Positions 6,696-14,349 of a stretch of 17,478 nucleotides of DNA are shown piece after piece. The notes below the pieces were generated by a model. It did no database searches, was not told the origin of the DNA, and saw nothing but the letters and a program-made list of their open reading frames with translations. The DNA is from JAICIG01 sp035532215 (GTDB lineage Bacteria > Planctomycetota > Planctomycetia > Pirellulales > JAICIG01): assembly GCA_035532215.1 (NCBI GenBank), contig DATKRK010000172.1, positions 1 to 17,478 on the forward strand. The letters are read 5' to 3'. Numbering within the stretch: the stretch's first letter is position 1; each line of letters begins with the position of its first letter. Both the position numbers and the translations under genes were made by a program.

Positions 6696-7708
6696 CGTGC
6701 GGCCTCCCACGTCAGCGTTGACAGGCTGGCGCCGCGAAAGGGCCGGGCGGACAACCTCCACGACCGCAAGGCGACCGTCAATGAGGTCGCCAAAATCAAC
6801 GAGCCGATCGCGACGTGCCCGGTCGTCACCACCGCTTGCACGGCGCTTTGGCGAGCCACCACGTAAGCGGCCGCCCAGGGATAGTCTGCCAGCCAAGCCG
6901 GCCAGCCGTAATTCACCACCCAGGCGCCGCAGCCCAGCGCGACTTGCGCCAACACCAAGGCGGCCAGGAACTGCACGGGGGCGACGACCCAGGCGTCGCC
7001 GCTGCGGCGCGAACCGGCCCGAGCAGCCAGCAACAAGGCGTGAAACGCGACCAGCGCGGCACCGAACAAGTGCAAAAACACCGCGGCCCGAAACACGGTC
7101 GCATCGGCTTCGAGCGAGACGTGCCGCACTTGCGAACCGAGCACCAATTGAGCATAAGCCAACAGCGTCGTGACCAGGGCCAAACGAAAGACGCGGCGAT
7201 CGACGACGCCCGAGCCGGGCTCGGCCGCCCTCCAACGCCGCGAAGTGAACACGGCCAACGCCGCGGCCAACGCAAAAAACGCCGGGCCGACGCAGCCGTG
7301 AATCTGGGCCAGCACTCGCGCGTCGAGCCGCACCCGCATCCCGCCGAGCACGCCTTGAAAAATCACCAAGGCCACGGCCGCCAGTCCCAAGTGGCGAACC
7401 CAGGGCCGCTTCTCGCTTCGATAGAGCGCCACGGACAACGCGATCGTCAACAGTCCGACGAGCGCCGCGAACAGCCGATGGCCATGTTCGATGAACAGGT
7501 CCCAGGGGCCGAACAACCAGGTTTGCCAAGGATACAAAAACATGTTGTAGCCGTAAGTCGTCGGCCAGTCGGGCACGGCCATGCCGGCGTCGTAAGTCGT
7601 CACCAGGCCGCCGACCCAAATCAGCGGAAAGATCGCCGCGGCCAGCGCCACCGCCAGGCGGTGCGGCCAAGGGCTTTCATTCGGCGGTTGATTCGGCGAA
7701 TCCTTCAA
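6692..7708 (-). CDS. ctaA: Haem A synthase
   Basis: CtaA/Cox15 oxidises the C8 methyl group of haem O to a formyl group, giving haem A. The 338-residue protein has about eight hydrophobic segments and the four expected haem-ligand histidines in two related halves: EHGHR (Glu 74, His 77), QIHG (His 137), FLHLFG (His 213) and TGHVAIG (His 298). TTYDAGMAVPDWPTTYG at about 37-53 is the typical first loop. The start is TTG at 7708, with AAGGA seven bases upstream (7716-7720). No upstream ATG is available in frame. The gene is coupled to ctaB by a 4-base overlap and separated from coxA by 333 bases of repeats. Confidence 0.94.
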   Translation of the reverse strand: MKDSPNQPPNESPWPHRLAVALAAAIFPLIWVGGLVTTYDAGMAVPDWPTTYGYNMFLYPWQTWLFGPWDLFIEHGHRLFAALVGLLTIALSVALYRSEKRPWVRHLGLAAVALVIFQGVLGGMRVRLDARVLAQIHGCVGPAFFALAAALAVFTSRRWRAAEPGSGVVDRRVFRLALVTTLLAYAQLVLGSQVRHVSLEADATVFRAAVFLHLFGAALVAFHALLLAARAGSRRSGDAWVVAPVQFLAALVLAQVALGCGAWVVNYGWPAWLADYPWAAAYVVARQSAVQAVVTTGHVAIGSLILATSLTVALRSWRLSARPFRGASLSTLTWEAAR

Positions 7709-7715
7709 AACTTAG

Positions 7716-7720
7716 TCCTT
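7716..7720 (-). promoter_or_regulatory. RBS fixing the TTG start of ctaA
   Basis: AAGGA on the minus strand lies seven bases before TTG 7708. It sits just downstream of the dispersed repeats, so ctaA keeps its own ribosome loading site after the gap. Confidence 0.7.
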
Positions 7721-7738
7721 GTCCTGCCCTGAACACTC

Positions 7739-7849
7739 AGGGTGGCTGGCGGCAGAGCGAAGCGATGCCCCAGCGAGCTTGACTGGCAGTCCTATGCGTT
7801 ATGTTTCGTAAATCTCTCGACCAGGTTTTTGGGCATCGCTGCGCTCCGC
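7739..7849. repeat. 35-bp dispersed repeat, copy 2, with inverted partner
   Basis: Bases 7739-7773 match 104-138 exactly. Bases 7829-7849 are the reverse complement of 7752-7772 at 18 of 21 positions, so this copy forms an imperfect long stem enclosing about 56 bases. This may be the more complete form of the element. Confidence 0.75.
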
Positions 7850-7865
7850 ACCAGGCGCCCGCGTT

Positions 7866-8020
7866 TCCAGCGTCGACGGGCGAGGGCGCCCGTCACTCCA
7901 ACACTGACGGGCGAGGGCGCCCGTGGCTCCAACACTGACGGGCGAGGGCGCCCGTCACTCCAACACCGACGGGCGAGGGCGCCCGTCCCTCCAACACCGA
8001 CGGGCGAGGGCGCCCGTGGC
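7866..8020. repeat. Five tandem 31-bp GC-rich units
   Basis: Five units of exactly 31 bases start at 7866, 7897, 7928, 7959 and 7990. The constant core is gacgggcgagggcgcccgt. Each core folds into a 7-bp hairpin, ACGGGCG and CGCCCGT, with a 4-base loop. Units differ mainly at their last bases (cac, ggc or ccc) and in the short tccaaca(c/t) lead. The array fills the space after the coxA stop codon. The same core, in inverted pairs, fills the coxB-coxA gap. With no unique spacers between units, this is not a CRISPR array. Confidence 0.95.
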
Positions 8021-8041
8021 TCCAATGCGGCCGGTCGGACA

Positions 8042-9856
<1,815 letters not shown>

Positions 9857-9908
9857 GACATCAAACCTCGTCGATTTTTATATTCCGGGGTCATCCGGCT
9901 CTGTTCCA

Positions 9909-9968
9909 TGGAGGAGCGGGCGCCCTCGCCCGTCCGGCATTCGCCGGGCGAGGGCGCCCGGCCCTCCA
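9909..9968. repeat. Inverted pair of the gggcgccctcgccc core
   Basis: TGGAGG at 9909-9914 and CGGGCGCCCTCGCCCG at 9917-9932 face their exact reverse complements at 9945-9960 and 9963-9968, around a 12-base centre. The 16-base core is the same as in the tandem units at 7866-8020, here arranged head to head. It lies in the 198-base gap between coxB and coxA. Confidence 0.88.
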
Positions 9969-9983
9969 CAGAATATTTTCTTA

Positions 9984-10046
9984 GGAGGAGCGGGGGGCCC
10001 TCGCCCGCCGGGGCTATTCTCTCCGGGCGGGGGCGCCCGGAGCTAC
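9984..10046. repeat. Second, degenerate inverted pair of the same family
   Basis: The sequence ggaggagcggggggccctcg near 9984-10003 faces ccgggcgggggcgcccgg at 10023-10040 as an imperfect inverted repeat with the same GC core as its neighbour at 9909-9968. It ends just before the coxB stop codon. The mismatches suggest an older or decayed copy. Confidence 0.7.
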
Positions 10047-10054
10047 AGGCTCTC

Positions 10055-10840
10055 TTATTCCGAGTCTTCCGACTCTGCTGCGGCCGGTTCCTGGGTGGCC
10101 TGTTCTTCGGCCCCCATTTTCTCCAGCCATTGATCAAAGCTCGCCCGACTTTCGATCGTCAAGCGGCCCTTCATTTTGTAGTGGCCCCAGCCGCACAGTT
10201 CGGCGCAAACCAGGTCGTACGTGCCCACGTCGGTGGCTCGGAACCAGACCGGAATGCTCATGCCCGGCACCGCGTCCTGCTTGATCCGCAGGTTCGGCAG
10301 GAAAAAGTCGTGCAGCACGTCCATGCTTTCCAGTTGCACGAGGATTTCTTCGTCGACCGGAATGTGCAAGTCGTTCACGTGATGGATGTCGTCGGGCGTG
10401 CCCAGCTTGCCGTCGGGCCCCGGGTAGCGCAGCCGCCACTCGAACTGCCGCGCGGTGACCTCGACCGTGGGCGCCATGTCCTTGGGCTTGCGCATCTTGA
10501 CGTCGGCCCAAGCGTTCATCTGGTAGATCGCGATGAACAACAGCGTGGCCGCCGGCAAAATCGTCCACACGACTTCCAGGTTGTGGCTGCCGTGGGTGTA
10601 CTTGACCGGCGCGCGGTTCGTCTTGGCGTCGTAGCGCCACAAAAACCAGAACAGCACCACCTCGGTGGCGGCGAACACCAGCCCGGTCAGCACCAGAATG
10701 AAATTGAACAGGTGATCGATCTGCCAGCCGTGCTTGGAAATGTCGCGCGGCAGCCAATAGCCGTTCGACGGCGCCCAGACGAACAGTCCGATGCCGAGCA
10801 CGGGTACCAGCAAAAACAGGAGGCTCCAAACTTTTCCCAC
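10055..10840 (-). CDS. coxB: Cytochrome c oxidase subunit II (CuA)
   Basis: Subunit II takes electrons from a periplasmic donor through its binuclear CuA centre. The 261-residue protein has two membrane segments (about 44-68 and 91-109), then a cupredoxin domain with all CuA ligands: His 177 in VLHDFF, and Cys 212, Glu 214, Cys 216, His 220 and Met 223 in CAELCGWGHYKM. No cytochrome c domain is fused at the C-terminus, only an acidic tail, so this is not a caa3 fusion and must receive electrons from separate carriers such as those encoded just upstream. A hydrophobic N-terminal stretch may act as a signal or an extra segment. The start is GTG at 10840, with GAGGA at 10846-10850. Confidence 0.97.
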   Translation of the reverse strand: MGKVWSLLFLLVPVLGIGLFVWAPSNGYWLPRDISKHGWQIDHLFNFILVLTGLVFAATEVVLFWFLWRYDAKTNRAPVKYTHGSHNLEVVWTILPAATLLFIAIYQMNAWADVKMRKPKDMAPTVEVTARQFEWRLRYPGPDGKLGTPDDIHHVNDLHIPVDEEILVQLESMDVLHDFFLPNLRIKQDAVPGMSIPVWFRATDVGTYDLVCAELCGWGHYKMKGRLTIESRASFDQWLEKMGAEEQATQEPAAAESEDSE

Positions 10841-10845
10841 CGTCG

Positions 10846-10850
10846 TCCTC
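10846..10850 (-). promoter_or_regulatory. RBS supporting the GTG start of coxB
   Basis: GAGGA on the minus strand lies five bases before GTG 10840. The start gives a hydrophobic N-terminus fitting an exported or membrane subunit II. Confidence 0.6.
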
Positions 10851-10907
10851 GCAGCTACGAATCAGCTCGAAAAATGTTCAGTTACGCAGCGTTTTAGTGC
10901 GCGGCGT

Positions 10908-12230
10908 TTAGTTGCTCGGCGTGTGCGCCGCCACGTGCGTTTCGCCTTCCGCCGGCTCGCTGGCCGATTCGTAAGGCAGCGAACGCACGTAATCGACCAG
11001 GCGCCAAATTTGCTCCGGCGTGAACGTCTCTTTCTTGCCGGGCGCCGGACCGGCCCCAGGCATCGGCGTGCCGGAAATGCCCGCATGGATGCGGCGGTAA
11101 ATGTCCAACGGCCTGCGCCCGCCGCGATAGATGCCCAGCCGTAAGTTGCGCGGCCGCAGCTCTTGCTTGGGCAGCAGCCAACGGGCCATGTCGCCGGCTT
11201 GCTTCTTCTCGTTCCAGACGTCGAACAGCCGCTTGTCCGCGGGACTGCCGTCGTTGCCGTCGCCCAAACCGGTCGGGCCGTGACACTTCGTACACTGCGC
11301 GTCCTTGTTGAAGAACAGCTTGCGGCCCTCTTCGATCGAGGCGGCCAATTCCTCGGGCGTGCTCGTTTCGGGACGCTCGGACGGACGAATCACGGCCTCT
11401 TCGGCCTCGGCCCAGCTATCGATGATCGGCTGCAAGTAAGTCTCCAGCACGGCCGAGCGCGTCGGCTCGATCTCTTCGTCCTGGATCAGCAAGTCGAAGG
11501 CCATGTTGCGCTCGGTCTCGCCCCGAATGCTGAGATACTTGACGTACTCGACCAACGCCTCGATCTCGTCGCCCGGCAGCAAGGCGAACGACGGCATGGC
11601 CGTGCCCGGAATGCCGTCGACCAAAGTCCGCTTCAGATCGGCCGCGGTCGGCTTGGCCACGAACTCGGTGCTCTTGAACTTGAAGATGCCGCGGCGATAG
11701 TCGCGCGGCTGCGGGTTCAAGAAGGCGGCCGTCGGTCCGGCCCCGTCGCCCGTCACGCCGTGGCAGTGGGCGCAGTGCTGGCGAAACAAGCCGAGCTGCT
11801 TTTTCTTCAGGCCCTCTCGCTTGGGCTTGGCGAAACCTTGCGTAGGTCCCGCCGCCATCGTGATCTTTTTCAGATCGAGCCCCTTCTTCTCCTCGGCGTT
11901 CCACTGTGCTTCGGGGAACACGTACGGTTCGTCGGGCGAGCCGAAGGCCGCATACGTCAGCGTGGAGAGCAACTCCAGCTTCTTGATGTTCGCCTCTTTC
12001 GTCGCCTTGTCGTCTTCGTCCGCCTCGCGGCCGGTGACGCGGAACTCGTCAGGGCTGTGCGAATCCATCGCATCCAGGATGTCTTGGATGTTCGTGCGAA
12101 ACTGCGGCGGCTCGACGCTCGTCGAACAGCCGCTGGAAATCGCCAAGCCGAGCGCGGCCCACAGGCCCCAGGCCGCTCGCCGCCGCAGGAACGTTGCCGC
12201 AGTCAAAAATCGTGAGTCCATGTTCGACAT
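10908..12230 (-). CDS. Dihaem cytochrome c lipoprotein
   Basis: The 440-residue product has a short charged start, a hydrophobic segment at about 20-32, and a lipobox-like SSGC with Cys 35, so it is probably a membrane-anchored lipoprotein facing the periplasm. Two class I cytochrome c modules follow. The first has haem motif CAHCH (153-157) with likely Met ligand 212 in GTAMPSF. The second has CTKCH (313-317) with likely Met 390 in GTPMPGAG. A region of about 115 residues between anchor and first haem has no recognised fold. It sits 67 bases before coxB, so a role as direct electron donor to CuA is plausible (inference). ATG 12221 is an alternative start, and neither ATG has a strong ribosome binding site. 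Confidence 0.9.
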   Translation of the reverse strand: MSNMDSRFLTAATFLRRRAAWGLWAALGLAISSGCSTSVEPPQFRTNIQDILDAMDSHSPDEFRVTGREADEDDKATKEANIKKLELLSTLTYAAFGSPDEPYVFPEAQWNAEEKKGLDLKKITMAAGPTQGFAKPKREGLKKKQLGLFRQHCAHCHGVTGDGAGPTAAFLNPQPRDYRRGIFKFKSTEFVAKPTAADLKRTLVDGIPGTAMPSFALLPGDEIEALVEYVKYLSIRGETERNMAFDLLIQDEEIEPTRSAVLETYLQPIIDSWAEAEEAVIRPSERPETSTPEELAASIEEGRKLFFNKDAQCTKCHGPTGLGDGNDGSPADKRLFDVWNEKKQAGDMARWLLPKQELRPRNLRLGIYRGGRRPLDIYRRIHAGISGTPMPGAGPAPGKKETFTPEQIWRLVDYVRSLPYESASEPAEGETHVAAHTPSN

Positions 12231-12248
12231 TTCGCGTCAGATGACTTC

Positions 12249-13133
12249 TTACTTCTTGAACAAGCTGGCAGGGACTTGGATCACGCCCAGGTCGTTGTCG
12301 CCGGGCTTGATTTCCAGCTTGAACTTGCCTTTCTTCCACTCGGGCTTCGCGGCCAGAAACCTCGCCGCCTCTTGCCAGACCTGAAACTCCCACGTGCCGG
12401 CCGGCAGGTCCTTGATCTCGAACGAGCCGTCATCGCCCGTGACGGCCGCATACGGGTTATCGCGAGGCAGGACATAGCCCCGCATCCAGGGATGAATGTT
12501 GCAGGTGACCGGGATCGGTGCGTTTTGCTGTTTGTTGAAATGATGATCGGCCTTCTGGCCCGAGGCGATCAGGGGGTTGAACGGCGCGTCGCCCAAGGGC
12601 GAGATCGCGCTGTTGTGGCTCGCCGGGTCGGAGTTGTGCAACTCGATCGTTTGCGAGGTCCGCATGACCAACACGTGCGGCTCGAAGCGGCAGTGCTTGT
12701 TGTCCAACACCACCGTGGCGTCGGCCGTGGCTTCGTACTCGGGATTCACCGGGACCTTTTTGCTGGCCAGGTAGATCACCACGTCTTTCAGGCCGCCGTC
12801 GTCGCCGACCACGATCGACTCGTTGAACACCGGGTGCTGCGTGCAGACCGGGTCCTTGCTGGTGTCGATCGCTTCGCGGGCCGGCGCGCCGCCTTCGTAC
12901 ACGAAGCGGCCTTTCAGGTTGCCCCAGCCGGCCGGTTCGGCCGAGGGCGCCGCCTCGGCGGTCTGTTCCTCCTCGGCCGCCTCGCCGCCGCCTTTGCGGA
13001 TTTCGTCGACCAGTTGCGGATTCGGCTCCGGCTCGGCGACCATCGCCACGCTGCGTCCGCAGCCGGCCAGCGTGGCCAGCAGCAACATGGCCGCCACGAG
13101 ATCCGGCACTTGCCATTTAGGGTTCATAGGCAT
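12249..13133 (-). CDS. Amicyanin-like copper lipoprotein with C-terminal beta domain
   Basis: The 294-residue protein has a lipobox (LAGC, Cys 25) followed by an acidic linker (about 40-65). Its core holds SHN with His 173 and a CNIHPWMRGYV loop with Cys 211, His 214 and Met 217. The order and spacing (38, 3 and 3 residues) nearly match the type-1 copper ligands of amicyanin, so a blue copper site is predicted. A second conserved cluster, HCRFEPH (147-153), may bind another metal. The last part (about 225-292) contains DGSFEIKDLPAGTWEF, as in carboxypeptidase regulatory-like beta-sandwich domains. It is paralogous to the gene at 13468-14232. Its role is unknown; an electron carrier or copper handler is likely from context. 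It lies 18 bases before the dihaem gene. Confidence 0.85.
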   Translation of the reverse strand: MPMNPKWQVPDLVAAMLLLATLAGCGRSVAMVAEPEPNPQLVDEIRKGGGEAAEEEQTAEAAPSAEPAGWGNLKGRFVYEGGAPAREAIDTSKDPVCTQHPVFNESIVVGDDGGLKDVVIYLASKKVPVNPEYEATADATVVLDNKHCRFEPHVLVMRTSQTIELHNSDPASHNSAISPLGDAPFNPLIASGQKADHHFNKQQNAPIPVTCNIHPWMRGYVLPRDNPYAAVTGDDGSFEIKDLPAGTWEFQVWQEAARFLAAKPEWKKGKFKLEIKPGDNDLGVIQVPASLFKK

Positions 13134-13467
13134 ATCCGCAATTGTCGTCAGTTTCGAGTCGAAAGTTACTAGTTACGGTCAGGCCCAGGCATTCATGCCT
13201 GGGAATTCGTTTATCGCGCACCCGTTTCTCCCGATTGGCGCCTCGCTGCCGCCGGCGGCGGCAGCGAGGCGCCAATCGGGCGCCGGGGGTTTAAACGGCT
13301 TACGGATCCCAGGCATAAATGCCTGGGCTACGTAAAAAATGGAGCATCGACGCCATCTTGAACTTTCAAAGTGCTAGCGTGTGAATTGTGTAGAACAACG
13401 AGGGCTGCGCCCATTGCGACTTTGCGTTCATACTCTCGATCCTCAATCGCCTGCGGTTCGTATGCCG
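13134..13467. other. Intergenic gap between the two copper-protein paralogues
   Basis: This 334-base gap holds the nested palindromic element at 13184-13327. The rest (13328-13467) has no open frame with family likeness and no RNA gene I can recognise. A promoter for the genes from 13133 leftward could lie here, but I see no convincing one. Confidence 0.6.
13184..13327. repeat. Nested palindromic element with a 24-bp perfect stem
   Basis: A central perfect palindrome at 13230-13280 has two 24-base arms (13230-13253 and 13257-13280) and a 3-base loop. On each side lies a 20-base hairpin of the CCCAGGCAT type: 13184-13203, and 13308-13327. The outer hairpins match those bounding the element at 376-473, while the centres differ. 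If transcribed, the central stem would be very stable. The layout suggests a modular palindromic repeat whose ends are conserved and whose interior varies. Confidence 0.93.
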
Positions 13468-14232
13468 CTATTTCTTTTTCTCGAACAACGACGGCGAAAC
13501 CTTGATCACGCCCAGGTCGTTGTCGCCCTTTTTGATCTTCATTTCGAACTTGCCCTTCTTCCAGGCCGGCTTCGCCGATAGATAGCCCACTTTCTCCTGC
13601 CAGACCTGGAACTCCAGTTCGCCAGCGGGCAGATCCTTCAACTCGAACTTGCCGTGCTCGTCGCTGACCGCGGTATAGGGATTGTCGCGGACGACGATGT
13701 GGCCCTTCATCCAGCCGTGGATGTTGCAGCTCACTGGCACGGGCGCCTTTTGGATCTTGTGGAAGTTGTAAGTGACCATGCTGCCTTCGGAAATAAGCGG
13801 ATTGGTCGGCACGTCGCCCAGCGGCGCCAAGTTGCTATTGTGACTGAAGGGGTCGGAATTGTGCAGTTCCAGCGTCTGCGAAAGCCGCATCGCCAGGACG
13901 TGCGGCTCGAAGCGGCAGTGCTTGTTGTCGATCACGACCGTGTCCTTGGCGGTCTTCTCGTAGTCGGGATGGACTTTCACCTTCCTCGTACTGACGTAGA
14001 TCACCACGTCCTTGATGCCGTGGTCCTCGTCGTTGACGATCAGTTCCTCATTGAACACGTCGTGCTTGAGGCACAGCGGCTCCTTTTCCACGGGGATCTT
14101 TACGAGCTCCGGGGCCTTGCCGCCGTAGACGAATTGGCCTTTCAAGTTGCCCCACTCGGCCGCTCCCGCCGTCGTCGCATATCCGACCGCCAACAGGGCG
14201 GCCGCCAGAATTCGCGTCGTGGATCGCAACAT
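13468..14232 (-). CDS. Secreted amicyanin-like copper protein with C-terminal beta domain
   Basis: From ATG 14232 the product has 254 residues and starts with a signal peptide ending near TTAGA, with no lipobox, so it should be a soluble periplasmic protein. Numbered from this start, His 131 (SHN) and the CNIHGWMKGHI loop (Cys 169, His 172, Met 175) reproduce the amicyanin type-1 copper ligand order and spacing. HCRFEPH and a DLPAGELEFQVWQ beta-domain block are shared with the paralogue at 12249-13133. The 15-codon-longer start (14277) lacks a ribosome binding site, while AGGAG lies nine bases before ATG 14232. The pair looks like a tandem duplication in which one copy became a lipoprotein. 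Function is inferred from ligands and context only. Confidence 0.85.
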   Translation of the reverse strand: MLRSTTRILAAALLAVGYATTAGAAEWGNLKGQFVYGGKAPELVKIPVEKEPLCLKHDVFNEELIVNDEDHGIKDVVIYVSTRKVKVHPDYEKTAKDTVVIDNKHCRFEPHVLAMRLSQTLELHNSDPFSHNSNLAPLGDVPTNPLISEGSMVTYNFHKIQKAPVPVSCNIHGWMKGHIVVRDNPYTAVSDEHGKFELKDLPAGELEFQVWQEKVGYLSAKPAWKKGKFEMKIKKGDNDLGVIKVSPSLFEKKK

Positions 14233-14241
14233 GTCGAGAAT

Positions 14242-14246
14242 CTCCT
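14242..14246 (-). promoter_or_regulatory. RBS fixing the start at ATG 14232
   Basis: AGGAG on the minus strand lies nine bases before ATG 14232, which opens directly into a classical signal peptide. The ATG at 14277 has no comparable site. Confidence 0.7.
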
Positions 14247-14314
14247 GAAGAGCGTTATTTGTATGGTTTCGGTTCATCTTATCGGGAAAATCGCCTGCGT
14301 GCGGAGACCTGAAC

Positions 14315-14334
14315 CGGGGGGCTAACGCCCCCCG
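14315..14334. repeat. GC-rich hairpin (ggggggctaacgcccccc type)
   Basis: An 8-bp perfect stem, cggggggc and gccccccg, encloses the loop taac. It lies 15 bases past the stop codon of the multihaem gene. No T-run follows on either strand, so it is not a textbook terminator, but it could protect or end the upstream transcript. It resembles short dispersed repeats in other planctomycete genomes (recollection, not checked). Confidence 0.75.
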
Positions 14335-14349
14335 CTCGCCTTGGCCCAG

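Noticed and set aside
5784..7670. A 628-codon open frame running through ctaA and ctaB
   Set aside because: Only its last 303 residues are a protein family (CtaB). The upstream half is a shadow of ctaA in another frame with Arg/Gly-rich composition. ATG 6695 has its own strong ribosome binding site.
7866..8020. CRISPR array
   Set aside because: The units abut directly, without unique spacers of constant length, and no cas gene is present.
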